The notes below the pieces were generated by a model. The model worked only from the letters and a program-made list of their open reading frames with translations, had not been told where the DNA came from and ran no database searches. Of a stretch of 64,000 nucleotides of DNA, positions 11,823 through 26,171 are shown piece by piece; within the stretch, counting starts at the first letter, position 1, and each line of letters opens with the position of its first letter. A program made the translations under genes and the position numbers. The DNA comes from Diplodia intermedia (taxonomy: Eukaryota > Ascomycota > Dothideomycetes > Botryosphaeriales > Botryosphaeriaceae), in contig JAKEKT010000061.1 in the NCBI GenBank assembly GCA_021495925.1, positions 176,152 to 240,151 on the forward strand, written 5' to 3'.

Positions 11823-14800
11823 AATAAATAAATATACTCTTTAAATTTAATTTTTAAGAATTACGCTAAGACTAGTATTATTTAAAAGTTCTTAATTTTT
11901 TTTAGCTAGAATCTTAATTCTTAGCTTTATAGACGTACGCGCTATTATATAGTATATAAAAAAAAAGATACTCTAGATAGTACTAAACTAGCTAAAGCTT
12001 TATAGTTTTTTCTATTTTTAAAAACTACTTAAATTCGCTCTAAACTTCGTATAAAGAATTATATAGTACTAAGAAATTTATTTTTAAAGTTATATTATAG
12101 TAGCTCTTTTCTATATCTAGAAATTCTATTTTAAAGTCTATTAAAAGTCTCTTTTCTAGACCTTACTAAAGAGTTTTATATATATAAACATCTAATATAA
12201 TTTAAGCTTAATACTAAGACGTCTCTTAACTTTTTAAAATCTTTAATATTTATATTAGCTTTATTAACTTCTTTATTTACTTCTAGAGAGTAAGTAATTA
12301 AAAAAAGCTCTCGCTTTAATCTAGATTTCTTTTATTTATAACTTAGTTTAGATAAAACTAAAGTTAATAATTTACTTTTAGTCTATTTTTTATTTATTTC
12401 TATTATTTCTATACGTTTTTCTTATAAAAAGAGCTTAAAAATCTTCTTTTAAATCTAGAATATCTTCTTTAAAGTAAAATTTATCTTTTTTAAGTTCTAT
12501 TCTATTTCTTTTAATATAGAATATAGACTTTAAGGCTATAAATATAACTATAAAAAACTTTAAAAACTTTTTAACTATATTTATATCTCTTTTAATAGTA
12601 GCTACGCTCGATCTTTCGATTCTTAAATTTATAAAAAACTTATTTATTTATAAGAGAATATTTAAATAACGCGTTTTTATTATTATTTTAATCTTTTTAA
12701 CTAAAAAGTATAGAGTTTTTAGTCTTTTAAACTTTTACTTTATCTATAAGATCTCTATTAAGAAAATTCTCTTTCTTAAAGTATTTTTAAAGATTATCTA
12801 AAAGACTATTAATTAGTCGCTTAATCTTTTTATTAAGACTATAGATCTATTTAAGTCTAAAAAAGAGTAGAGATCTATTTTAAATTTAATTAAAATTATA
12901 TAAAAATATATTAAGACTAATAAAATTATAAATAAGATTAACTTAATTCTTATTACGTAAGTTTAAGCTCTTAAAAAGACCGCGATAAATCTTATAAAGA
13001 AAATAAAGAACTTATCTAAGTTTACTATTACTATTTTTTTAAACTAGATCTTATAGAGAACTATTTTCGCGATTTTATAATACTTAAAGTTTATATAATA
13101 GCTAATTATAGTATTTAGCTAGTCTACGTACGTCTTAATAGCTATTATTACTATATTAAAAGAAAGACTATAGATTATCTCTTTTTTAAAGAAGAAGTTA
13201 AAGACCTTTATATCTAAAAAAGTTACGTAATAAATTATTCTTATATTAACTATAAAAATCGCGGACTTCTCGTTCTTTAATTTATATAATATCTTTAATA
13301 AGGCGTTTTTAAACTAGCTTAAGAGAATAAAATCTATAATTATAATAGTCTCTTTATTATTAAAGAAGAATCTTATTCTTATCGCGTATAAAAACTTTTT
13401 CGCTAAATTTCTTTTAAAGAATAAGATAATTATTAATTAAGTAATCTCTACTTAATTAATTATAAAGAATTATACGTAGTATAAAGTAGCTATATATAGT
13501 ATATTTACGCGAAATCTCTTAATTCTCTTCTATAAGAACTTTAGTAAAACTATTTAAATAAAAATTAAGATCTATAATAATTTAAAGATTATTAACGCTC
13601 TTTACTAGCTTACGCTAAAGACTAAAAGAATAAAGTAGTTTATAAGCTTACTAGTTCTTATATTTAAGATTAAAGAAAAGATTTAAAAGATTATCTTTAA
13701 ACGTCTTTATATTTATAACGTATTTACTAAGACGAAGAAGCTAAGAGAATTAAAAAAATATTTTAAAAAACTTTAAATAAACTTATTTTAAATAAGTTCT
13801 TTATAAGTTCTATAAGTTAATTTAAATAAAAGTATTTTAATAACGAAATCTATTCTAAATATTATAATAAAGTTAAAGATAGATTTAGTTCTTTATTAAG
13901 AATCGTATATCTTACTTTATAAAAACTTAAGCTTTTAGTTAATTAATTATATCTTATTTATTTAAATTTTATTAGTCTATTCTTTTAATTTAAGACTTTA
14001 AATATTAACTTACGTTTCTCGTTTTCTTAGAAGAACGAAGATAAATTTAAAGATTAAATTCTAGTAAAGTTTTAATCTAATAGTTTTAAATATAGAGTAG
14101 CGAAAGTCTAATTTTAAGCTACTTAACTTATATAATTAAAAGAATTAAATAAATAATAATTTTTAACTTACTCTAGAACGCGTTTTATAATAGTAATCTC
14201 TTAGAATATAGACTATAATAGCTAAGAATTTTAATATTTATTATTTTTAATAGAATCTAGAATCTTCTCTCTTAACTAGCGCTAATCGACTAGTAGAATA
14301 ATTAGAAGAAAATAATCTATCTTTTTTAAATAAAGAGAATAAGAATATCTTTTATTATCTCTATTTAGAAAAAGAGATAATTATTAATCTTATACTAGCT
14401 ATATTAACTTTAGCTAATAGAATTATTAACTAGTAAATAATCGCGAACTTTAATTTTAATTATAAGATAATTTTATTTAGTCTAGAATTAATAAGTTATA
14501 TAAAATCTTCTATAATAGCTACTATCGCTAAATTTAATACGAGAAAGACTAACTAGTCTAAGTTTTAAAATATCTTTAAATAATAGATAAAGATAATAAT
14601 ATTTAAGACTTTAAAAAGCTTAGAGTTAAACTCTTTACTAGAAGATATCTTTTAAAACTTAATAGAAGATTTAATTTATTAAATATTTACGCTAAATACT
14701 CTTAGAATAAGTCTTAACTAGACTATATTTATTATAATAAATCTATCTATTTCTCGATTAAAACTAGAAGCTTAATCTAAATTATAGTAGTTAAATAAGC

Positions 14801-17800
14801 TTTTAGAAGAACGAAGATAACTATAAAAAGAGACTAATACTTTTAAATCTCTATATATAAAAGAAAATAAGTAATAATATTTAAATAATTAAAATATCTA
14901 CTTTAAAGTAATTAAAAAAGCTAAACGCGAATACTAAAATTCTTTTCTAAAAAAAGAAATCTTTAAGACTATCTTTAAAACTATAGCTTATACTAAGTCT
15001 AGAACGTATACTAGAATTCTTAAGATTAACTATAATATATATATAAAAAAACGTCTAAAAGATAGTTTTAAGAAAAAGTATTTAGCTTTTAAAAAGAAGT
15101 TCTTTTTATTATTCTTCTCTATTATTCTTTTTAACTAGTAAGACTACGTCTCTAAACGCTAGAACTAGTTAAAGCTTAGTTTAAAAGAAATTAAAAACGC
15201 GTATTCTATATAAATTAAAGAAAAAACGCTAGAACTAAACGCTATTATATAGAAAATTATTATCTACGCGTTTAGAGTAAAGTTTAGCGTCTTTAATAAG
15301 ATTTTTTTTATACTATTTATTTATAGATATTACTCTATAAGCTAGTATATAACTACTAAGATAATTCTTAATAAAGAAAAAAGAGATATTATAAACTTAA
15401 AGTTCTATTAAATTATCTCTTTACTTAATTATTTTAGAAAAGTACTTAAATAAATTATAGCTAAAAGATTAAACTATTTAATAAAGATCTTTAATCTTCT
15501 ATACTATATTTAAATTAAGAAAAGATTAAAGAAATTTATAATTAATATTATAATACTTTTATTAAATAAAGTAGAGAAGAATTATTATCTTAAATATAAA
15601 ATCTTTATACTTTTTCTTAATATTAAAAGCGTCTTTAATTATATAGTTAAAGAATAACTTCTAGTTATAATAGCTTAAATTAGTATATTAATTAATCTAC
15701 TTACGTAGATAAAATCGTTTATATCTATATAAATATTAAGTCTTACGTTTAATAAAGAAAAGAAAAAGTTTAATCTAATAAAAATAAATATTTTATAAAA
15801 AAGCTTAGTTTTATTTATTCTTTTTTTAATCTATCTTTAAAAGTTATTTTTCGTCTTTAAAGCTTTATTTCTCTTTTATATTAATAATATTACGCTTATT
15901 ACTAGCTTTAATAGCTAGAAACGTAATAAAACGATTTTTAAAAAAAAAATAAGTAAACTTTATACGCGAGACTAGAAAAACTATATTAAATTTAATTTAA
16001 AAAAGATAAAGCTTATTTATTTTATCTACTCTTTTAAAAAAGACTTAAAATCTTATTCTATTTTAATTATACTTTTTATAAGAAATATAATAAAACTAAA
16101 AGAATAGATTAAATAGCTAAAAATCTACTTTAACTATAAATTTATCTTTAAAATATACGTATTTAAAAGAATTAACTAAACTCGTTTAATCTTTTATTAT
16201 CTTTTTAAACTAGCTAATATTAAGAGAAGGCTCTTCTTCTACGTAATTTATTAGCTATATCTAGCTTATATTACTATAGTTATAGACTACGGCTTTAAAA
16301 TCTACTAGAAAAATTAGAGATAGTTTATTTACTAATTTAAAGTTCTTTAAAATCTTATTCTATAAAAGATTCTAGAGATTTTTAAGACTATCTCTATAAT
16401 TTCTCTAGAAATAGAGAGTAAAATCTTACTAGTAAATATTTATTTAAATAAGTAGTTATAAAAATACGCTCTTAAAATAAATTTACTTAAAGAATTCTAC
16501 TCTATTTAAATTAAACTAGAGAAGATTAATCTAGATTAATAAATTCTAGATAGATCTACGTAGTTAAAGAAGATTAAGCTACTTTTAAAAATATAATTTA
16601 CGTTATTAGAAGTAGTTAAACTCTTTTACTTTTTATTATAGTTACTTAAACTACTCTATTTAACTACGATTAGCCCTCTAAATAAAGAGAAGTAGACTAA
16701 GATTTATATATTTAAAGTTAAAAGAGTATTCTCTAATTAAATAGCTATTTATTTTAACGTCTTTATTCTATCTACGAATAAAAATATAGAAATCGAAGTA
16801 GTAGTCTTTAATTTTAGCTAATCTAAAGAGAACTTAATATACTAGATTTATAAGAATTTTAGTTTCGAGAATCTAGTATATAATAATAAAATAGAGAGAC
16901 TAGTAATAGCTTTAAATCTTATTATTAAAGCTAAGTATATCTTTAAAGATATAAGAATCTACGCGAATAACTAGATTATAATTCTTAGACTAAGTAAGCC
17001 CGCTAATATACTTAAATAAGTACGATAAATTTAGACTATTAGATTAGCTAAAATACTAAGAGCTAGAGAAAATATCGTCTCTTTAGAATAATATCTTAGC
17101 TATAAGAACGTTTTAGATAATAAGTTTACTAATTAACTTATAAAAAGAATAATAAAGTACTCTTTAAGTAAAGTCTCTACTTCTTTAAACTTCTATAGAA
17201 GTAAAGTTAAGTAGAAGATCTATAAGAAGTAAGAAATAAAGCTTAAATTAATATTAAACTCGCTCTATAAATATATCTTTAAATTAAAGATAAAGTAATA
17301 ACTTAAATCTTTTATAAAAGTTAAAGAAATAGTCTTCGTCTTTTATTAACTAAAGATTAAATATAGCTACTTTAAGTTCTATTTTTATCGTCTTAATTAC
17401 GTTAAAAACGACTAGTATAAATATAGTTATATAACTAAATAAATATCGCGCTATTTTCTTCTTAATTATCTTCTTTATAGAGACTCGCGAGTTCTTATAA
17501 AAGACGAGCTTAAGAAGTATTAACTTAAACTTATAAATCTCTTTTCTTTAACTTTAGAAACTAGTCTAATAGCTAAATTCTTAAAATAAATAAAGATTAC
17601 TACTAGACGATAGTAATTAAATAACTTATCTAACGAGATTTAAATATATATTATTAAATACTTATTTTACTTATTTTTTATATACTACTTTTTTTTATTC
17701 TCTTCTTTAGTCTCTTTCTATTCTTAACGCGCTCGCCGCGTTTAATTTAGAGTAAAAACGGGCGAGAATTAAAGAAAAATAACTAAATAGCGAATATTTA

Positions 17801-18338
17801 AACTAAAGTAGTTAATCTAACTAGTATTTATAACTATCTAGTATAGTTAATAACTAAGCTAATAAGACTAAAAAGCTAGAATTTAATTTTTAATTAAATA
17901 ATCTTTATTTAGAGCTCTTTTTTAGATTTCTAAATTTAAAAGTAGAGTTATATAGCTAGCTTCGCTAGTAGTAATATCTTAACTAGTTATAATAAATAGT
18001 AAGTAAGTACTAGTATTTATATAAGAGAACGCTAAATAAATTTAACTAGTTAAAAAGACTCTCTTTAAAAAGAGAGCTTATTTACTTTACTTTTTATCTT
18101 TATTTTTATCGTCTTCTAAGCTTTTACTTTATTTTATATTTTTTTTTCTATTTTATCTATACTCTCTATTCTATTTTAAGCTTTTAAGTATATTATTTTT
18201 AGTATTCTTCTAGAATCTCTCTTTAGCACGTATATATTTAGATATATAAATAGAAGTAAGTCTCTAGAGAGACTCTATCTTTAATAGTTTTAAACTTTAA
18301 AGAGACGCTAAACTAAATAAATAAAATAAATAAATAAA
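11823..18338 (+). mobile_element. LINE copy A, strongly RIP-mutated
   Basis: This 6.5-kb plus-strand copy has its conserved 5' start (CTTTAAATTTAA) at 11839 and ends in an AAATAAAT tail at 18338. Flanks are tataactattat (11811-11822) and tataactactac (18339-18350), identical except for two C/T transitions, as expected of a 12-bp target duplication later hit by RIP. Order and spacing of blocks are the same as in copies B and C, but nearly all CpA/TpG positions are gone. Confidence 0.85.
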
Positions 18339-18350
18339 TATAACTACTAC

Positions 18351-19426
18351 GGCGAAGCTTCGCGAAGTCTTCTACTTATATTAAAAGAGATATTATTTCT
18401 TTTAAATTTAATTTAGTTTTAGTATAGACTATATTAAATTTAATAAAATTAGATCTAGCGTTAGTACTTAGTACTATATTCTTTTATTTTTAGATATTCT
18501 TATATTCTCTTAGTAGCTACGACGTAGCTATACGAAGCTACTATAGAATATATCTAATTAAATTAATAGTCGTCGTAAATAAGAAGTAATAATTAATATT
18601 ATATTTAGCGCTATTATTTATTATTATAATATATATCTAATAACGTCTTCTTATTCTTTTATCTTTAATAACGTTCGCTTTATTAACGTTTATATTTATA
18701 ATATCTACGCGCGAAGCTCTATTACCGCGTATAGCTTCTAATATAGATTTAGTATTATATTAGATAGATAGTAAATAGTTCTAGTAATCTAGTAAGACTA
18801 CGAGATTTTACTACTACTATTAGTATTATTATTAGACGAATAACTATAATACTAAAGTAAAGTTCTTTTAATAGTTAGATTTAGAAGTTCTTATTAAAGA
18901 TATTAATATAAATAAATTCTACTCTACGTCTACTTTTTTATTAAAAGACGTAGAGAGTTCTTCTTTAGATATTTAGTAAAGCGTATAAGAACTAAAGATT
19001 TAGTTAGTATTAAGATTCTTATTTATATAAGATTAATAAATAGACTTTTTATTACTACTTATAAGATTTTTAGAGTTTAAATAAATATATAGTATAATCT
19101 TATCTAGTTTCTCGTCGATATCTATAAGATACTAGAAGATATTAGAGTTATTTTAGAAGTATCTAATAAATTTATTAAAAGTAATATCTTTTATATAAAT
19201 AATCTTTAAATCTAATAGATACTAGATATAATAAATATTAGTAAAATTATAGTTTATAAGATAGTTTATAAGAACACGCTCTTATAGCTTATTACTACGA
19301 GAAATAAGCTTATTAAGCGCGTAGATCTTATAGTTATAAATATATAAATAAGTAACGTTAGACTTCTTTATATAAACTAGTTTAAAAGAGATAATCTAAT
19401 TATATTACTTTATAGAGATTCTATTT
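18351..19426 (-). pseudogene. Copia pol, integrase C-terminal part
   Basis: The minus-strand frame reads KSNVTYLYIYNYKIYALNK, then ISRSNKL, LINYLINYNFTNIY and IIYIKDITFNKFIRY. Known: the copia integrase ends with 'YLRVYGC.AYVL', 'R..KL..RA..GYLVGYDSTNI(F/Y)R(I/V)W' and 'V...RDV.F.E', and this string follows that order. Conserved Gly, Cys and Trp have been replaced by RIP-type changes. Bounded by LINE A on the left and LINE B on the right. Confidence 0.8.
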
Positions 19427-19436
19427 AAGATATATA

Positions 19437-22400
19437 TTTATCGCTTAACATCTTCGAATTCGACTCTCGAGAATTACGCTAAGATCGATATCGTTCGAAA
19501 GCCCTTAATTTTCTTAGCTAGAATCTCGATTCTTAGCTTCGTAGACGTACGCGTTATTACGTAATACGTAAAAGAAGAGGTATTTTAGATAGTACTAGAC
19601 TAGCTAGAGCTTCGTAGCCCTCTCTACCCTCGAAAATCACTCGAATTCGCACTAAATTATATATAGAGTACCGCACGATAATTCGATTAGCTCGAGCTTT
19701 ACGCTAAGATATTTCTCGGCCTTCTAAAATCTTCGACGCTCGTATTAATCTTATTAACCTCTTTATTTACTTCTAGAGAGTAAGTAATTAAAAAAAACCT
19801 TCGTCTCGATCTAGACTTCTTTTATTTACGGCTTAGTTTAGACGAAACTAAAGCTAATAATTTATTTTCTAGTTTTTTTCTTCTATTTATACTTCTCTCT
19901 ACACGTTTTTCTTTTAGAAAGAGCTTAGAAATTTTTCTTTTAAATCTAGAATAGCTTCTTCGAAGTAGAATTCTCTTTTCTTAAATTCTACTCTATTTCT
20001 CTTAGTATAGATAGAGGACTTTGAGGCTATAGATACGACTATAAAAAACTTCGAGAAACTCTTAGCTACGTCTATCTCGCTATTAAGAATCGCTATCTTA
20101 GAGTCTTTAGCCTTTAAATCTATAAAAGAACTATTCGTTCGAGAGAGTCTACTTAAACGGCGCGCTCTAATAGTTATTTCGACTCTTCTAATAAAGAGAA
20201 AGAGCGAATTATCTATCTTTCGCTTTATCTTCTACTAAGAAAGCGAGAGAAGTATAGTACTTTTATTAAAAACTATATAAAAGACTATCGATTAGTCTCT
20301 TAGTCTTCTCGTTATAGCCGCGAACCTCTTAAAGGCTAGAAAAGAATAAAGATCTATTTTAAATCTAATCGAGATTATATAATAGTTTATCGAAATCGAA
20401 AGAACTATAAATAAAGTCGGCTCGATTCTCGCTACGTAGATACGAACCCTAGAAAAGACCGCGATAGACCTCGCGAAAACTACGAGAACTCTCTCGAAGT
20501 CTATTACTATTTCTCTCTCGAAGTAGCTCTTATAGAAGTCTATATACGCGAATACGTAATCGATTCGCTCTATATAGAGGTCTATTATAGTATCGAGCTA
20601 GCCGACGTCTACGTACGTCTCTACAACGATAAAGGCCTCGATAAACGTAAACGGATTTACTCTCGTCTTAAGAAAAAAGTAGAAGAATTCCGCGTAGAAG
20701 ACTCTCGCGTCTAAGAAGACTATTCGCTAAGTAGTTCTTATCTTAACTACGAAAATTAAGAATCTCTCGCTATTCGGCCTACGTAACGTCTTTAATAAGG
20801 CATTCTCGAACTAGCGAAATAAGAACGAGTTCGTTATTACTACGATCTCTCTTTCTTCGAAAAAGAATCTTATTCTTATCGCGTACAAGTTCTTCTCCGC
20901 CGAATTTCTTTTAAAGAATAAGGCTATAATTAATTAGATTATTTCTACTCGATCGATTACGAAGAACCGCACGTAATTTAAAGTAGTAGTATACGACGTG
21001 TCTACGCGAGACTTCTCTATTCTCTCTCGCGAGAAGTTTAAAGAGGTTATTCGATTCGAAGTCGCTATCTTTAACTTTAAGTTTAAGGTTATCGGCATCT
21101 TCTACTAGCTTACGCCGAAGGCGATATAAGAAGAACGGCTACGATTCTCGCTCGTTCTAGTCTTTAAGATCGAAGACGAGATTTACTAAACTATCTTAAG
21201 ACGCTTCTTTATTAAAGACGTCTTCTATAAGACTAAAAAGCTTAAAGAGCCGAGAAACGCTCTAAAGAACTTTAAATAAACTTATTTTTAATAAGTTCTT
21301 TATAAGTTCTATAAGCTAACTTAAATAGAAGTATTTCGATAACGAAATTCATTCTAGATATTATAGTAGAGTTAAAGATAGACCTCGTTCTATACTAAGA
21401 ACCGTATATCTTATTTTACGAGAACTTAGACTTTCGATTAATTAATTATCTCTCGTTCGTTTAAATTCTATTAGTCTATTCTTTTAATTTAAGGCCTCGA
21501 ATATTAATCTACGTTTCCCGCTTTCTTAGGGAAATAGAGGTAAATTTAGAGGCCGAATTCTAGTAAAGTCTCGATCTAATAGTTTTAAGTATAGAGTAGC
21601 GTAAGTCTAAGTTTAAGCTACTTAACTTATATAACTAGAAGAATTAAACGGGTAATAATTTTCGATATACTCTAGAACGCGTTCTATAATAGTAACTACT
21701 TAGAACGTAGACTATAGTTACTAAAGATTTTAATATTTATTATCTTTAGTAGAATTTAGAATCTCTTTCCTCGTTCGGCGCTAATCGGCTAGTTAAATAA
21801 TTCGAAGAAAATAATCTATCTCTTCTAAACGAAGAAGAGAAAGATATCTTTTACCGCCTCTATCTAGAAAAAGAGACGATTATCGATCTTATGCTAGCTA
21901 CGCTAGCTTTAGCTAATAGAATTATCGACTAGTAAACGATTATAAACTTTAGTTTCGATTATAAGATAATTCTATTTAGTCTAGAATCGATAGACTATAC
22001 GAGACCTTCTACGATAGCTACTATCGCTAGATTTAATACGAAAAAGGCCGACTAGTCTAAGTTTTAAGAAATCTTTAAATAATAGATAGAGACGATAGTA
22101 TTTAAAGCTCTAAAAAGCTTAGAATTAAATCCTCTATCGAAAGATATCTCTAGAAACTTAATAGAAGATTCGATTCGCTAAATACTCGCGTTAGATGTCT
22201 TAGAGGTAAGTCTTAACTAGACTATATCTATCGCGGCGGATCTTTCTATTTTTCGATTAAAACTAGAAGCTCGTTCTAAACTATAGTAGTTAAACGAGCT
22301 TTTAGAAGAACGAAGACGACTACGAAGAGAGACTAACGCTTTTAAATCTCTATATACGAAAAAGAATAAGCGGCGATACTTAAATAGTCGAAACATCTAC

Positions 22401-25400
22401 TTCGAAGCGATTAAGAAGACTAAACGCGAATACTAGAATTCGTTTCTAGAAAAAGAAATTTCTAAGACTATCTTTAAGACTATAACTTATACTAAGCCTA
22501 GAACGCATGCTAGAATTCTTAAGATTAGCCACGATACGTATGCGAGAAAACGCCTAGAAGATAGTTTTAAGAAAAAGTATTTAGCTCTTAGAAAGAGACT
22601 TTTTTCGCCGTTCTCTTCTATCGTCTCTTTTAACTAGTAAAGCTACGTTTCTAAACGCTAGAACTAGCCGAAGCTTAGTTTAAGAAAAATCGAGAACGCG
22701 TGCTTTACGTAAATTAAAGAGAAAACGCCGAGACTAGATACTATTACGTAAGAGATTATTACTTATACGTTTAAAGCGAAGCCCGACGTCTTTAATAAGG
22801 TCTTTTCTACGCTATTCGCCTACGAATATTATTCTACGGGCTAGCGTACGGCTATCGAGGTAATTCTAAGTAAGAAAAAGAGCGATATCGCGAACTTAAA
22901 GTTTTATTATATTATTTCTCTTCTTAATTACCTTAAAAAAGTACTAGAATAAATTATAGCTAAAAGACTAGACTATCTAGCGAAGACCTCTAACCTTCTT
23001 TACTATATCTAAATTAGAAGAAGATTAAAGAAATCCGCGATTAACGCTATAATACTTTTATTAAATAAAGTAGAGAAAAACCGCCGTCTTAAATATAAGA
23101 TCTTCGTACTTTTTCTCGATATTAAAAGCGTCTTTAACTACGTAGCCGAAGAATAACTTCTAGCTATAATAGCTTAAATTAGTATGCCGATTAATCTACT
23201 CGTATAGATAAAGTCGTTTATATCTATACGAATATTAAGCCTCGCGTTTAACGAAGAAGAAGAAGAGTTTAGTCTAATTAAGATAAATATTTCGTAAGAA
23301 AGCCTAGTCTCTTCTATTCTCTTTCTAATCTATCTTTAAGAGATATTTTTTATCTTTAAGACTTCTTTTCTCTCTTATATCGACGATATTACGATAATAG
23401 CTAGCTTCGGTAGCTAGAAAAGTAATAAGAAGATATTAGAGAAGAAGACGAAAAGACTCTTTACGTAAGACTATAAAAACTATATTAAATTTAATCTTAA
23501 GAAGACGAAGCTTATATACTTTACTCGTTCTTTTAAAGAGAACTCGAAACCCCGCTTAATCTCTATTATCTTATCTACGAAAGATATAGTAGAATCGAAG
23601 AACTAGATTAAGTAGCTAGAAATTTACTTCGACTACGAGTTTATCTTTAAGACGTACGTGTCTAAAAGAGTTAGCTAGACTCGTTTAATCTTCTATCGTC
23701 TCTCTAGACTTACTAACGTTAAGAGAAGGCTCTTCTTCTACGTAGTTCGTTAGCTTTATTTAGCTTACGTAACTATAGTTATAGACTACGGCTTCGAAAT
23801 CTACTAGAAAAACTAGAGGCGGTTTACTCGTTAATTAAGAGTTCTTTAGAATCTTATTCTACGAAAGATTTTAGAGGTTTTTAAAACCGCCTCTATAATT
23901 TCTCTAGAAATAGAGAGTAAAATTCTACTAGCAAATATTCGTCTAAACGAGCGGTTATAAAAATACGCTCTTAGAACGAATTTACTCGAAGAATTCTATT
24001 CTCTTCGAATCGAACTAGAGAAGATAAATCTAGACTAACGAAAAATAGAAACGTCTACGTAGTTAAAGAAGATTAAGCTTCTTCTTAGAGAGTAATCTAC
24101 TCTTTTAGAAGAAGTCGATCTCTTCTACTTTCTATTATAGGCTATCGATCTTTTCTACGCGGCTATAATTAGCCCTTTAAATAAAGAGAAGTAGGCTTCG
24201 ACCTACGTACTTAATATTAAGAGAGTATTCTCTAATCGAATAGCTATCTACTTCGACGCTTTCGTTCTATCTCTAGATAAAAATATAGGTGTCGAAGTAG
24301 TAGTTTTTAACTTTAGCTAATCTAAAGAGAATCCGACGCGCTAGATTTATAAGAATCTTAGTTCGAAGAATCTAGTATATAACGATAAGATAGAAGGACT
24401 AGTAATAGCCCTTAACTACGCCGTTAGAAGTTAGGTCTACGATAAGAATATTAGAATCTACGCGAATAATTAAGCCGCGATTCTACGGCTAAAGAAGCCC
24501 TCTAATACGCCTAAATAAGATTAATAGATTTAGGCTATTAGCTTAGCTAAAAAGCTAAGAAATAGAGAAAATATCGTCTCTCTAGAATAATACTCTAACT
24601 ATAAGAACGTTCTAGATAACGAGTACGCCGATCGGCTCGCTAAAAGCGCTATAAAGTACTTTATTAGAAGAACTTCTACTTCTCTAAGCTTCTATCGAAG
24701 TAAGGTTAAGTAGAAGATCTATAAAGAGTAAAAAAAGAAGCTTAAATCGACGACGAACTCGCTCTATAAACGTATCTTCGATTTAGAGATAGAGCGACGG
24801 CTTAAATCTTCTACGAAAGTTAGAGAAATAGCCTTCGTCTTTTACTAGCTAAAGATAGAATATAGATACTTTAAATTTTATCTTTACCGCCTTAATTACG
24901 TCGAAAACGACTAGTATAGATATAGCCGTATAACTAGATAGATACTACGCTATCTACTTCTCTTCTACTCTCTTTATAGAAACCCTCGGGTTCTCTTAAA
25001 AGACGGGCTAAAGAAGAATTAGCTCGAACTACTAGATCTCTTTTTCTCGACTCTAGAAGCTAGCTTAACGGCTAAGTTCTTAGAATAAATAAAGATTATT
25101 ACTAGGCGGTAATAGTTAAACGACTTATCTAACGAGATCTAAATACGTATCGCTATACGCTCGTTTATACTTATTTTCTTTATTTTTCTTCTTTTATTCT
25201 CTTCTTTAGCTTCTTCTCGTTCTCGGCACTCTCGCCGCGTTCGATTTAGAGTAAAAACGGGCGAGAACCGTAGAAAAACAACTAAATAGCGAATATTTAA
25301 GCTAAAGTAGCCGTTACTACTAGTATCTATAGCTATCTAGTGTAGTTAATAACTAAGCTAACGGGGCTAAAAAGCCGAGATTCGAATCTCGGCTAAGTAA

Positions 25401-25820
25401 TCTCTATTTAGAGCTCTTTTCTATCTAGATTTAAAAGTAGAATTATATAGCTAGTTTACTAGTAGTAATACTTCGGCTAGTTATAATAAATAGTAAGCGA
25501 GTATCGGTCTTTAATAGAAGAAAGCTAAACGAATCTAACTAGTCGAAAAGGCTCTCTCTAAAAAGAGAACTTACTTACTATACTTTTTATCTCTATTTTA
25601 TCGTTCTCTAAGGTCTCGCTTCGCTTTCTTTATTCTCTTAACTTTTATACGCTCTCTATTTTTCTTAAGCTTTTAAGCGTATCGTTTCTAGTACTCTTTT
25701 AGAATCCTCCCTAATATATATATATTTAGATATATAGATAGAAGCGAATTCTTCTAGAGAAGTTCTATCTCTAATAGTCTAAGACTCTAGAGAGACGCTA
25801 AACTAAATAAATAAATAAAT
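19437..25820 (+). mobile_element. LINE copy B, moderately RIP-mutated
   Basis: This plus-strand copy of about 6.4 kb has its conserved start CTTCGAATTCGAC at 19452 and its tail ending at 25820. The flanking duplication is imperfect: aagatatata occurs at both 19427-19436 and 25821-25830 and is followed on both sides by a shared TATCGCTT. This copy keeps much more G+C than A, D and F, so its coding content is easier to read: an ORF1-like region, an AP-endonuclease region, RT (VLFLDIKSVFN) and RNase H ending NEYADRLAKSA. In-frame TAG/TAA replace Trp and Gln. Confidence 0.88.
25374..25393 (+). other. tRNA T-arm-like hairpin in the LINE 3' UTR
   Basis: In copy B a perfect 6-bp stem GCCGAG/CTCGGC encloses ATTCGAAT. 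It resembles a tRNA T-arm and pol III B box (GGTTCGANTCC). An A-box-like TAGTGTAGTTAATAACTAAG lies about 30 nt upstream. The same block is present at about 32218-32240 in copy C (with GAGGTTCGAATTTCG) and in altered form in the other copies. It may be a recognition hairpin for reverse transcription or a tRNA-derived segment. Confidence 0.5.
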
Positions 25821-25830
25821 AAGATATATA

Positions 25831-26155
25831 CTATCGCTTTAAATACTTTAGACTAGAGTAAATTAGATAGATTTATTATAATATAAAGCGCGCGCGCTTT
25901 TATAATAAGTAAATACTCTAATCGCTCTATATAGTTATTTTAGATAAATATATATAATAAAATAATCTTTTAGATAATATCTTATTATTAAAGATTTTTT
26001 TTAAATAGATTATTAAATATTCTCTTATCGTTAGATCGTAGAAAGACGATTCTTTAATTTAAATAATTATAAATAAGTAATAGTATATTTAGTATAATAT
26101 AATTATACTTATATTTATTTAGATAAGTCTCTATAAATATATAGTTAGTAGCTAT
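25831..26155 (-). pseudogene. Copia pol fragment between LINE B and LINE C
   Basis: This 325-bp AT-rich remnant lies where the integrase core of the minus-strand copia element should be, between the pre-integrase piece (32694-33353) and the integrase C-terminal piece (18351-19426). I infer its identity mainly from position. RIP has removed most recognisable residues. Confidence 0.6.
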
Positions 26156-26171
26156 ATACTTTAAATAGATA

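Noticed and set aside
25340..25400. A genuine tRNA gene
   Set aside because: A- and B-box-like parts are present, but no acceptor stem pairs around them, and the block is repeated in every LINE copy as part of its 3' UTR.
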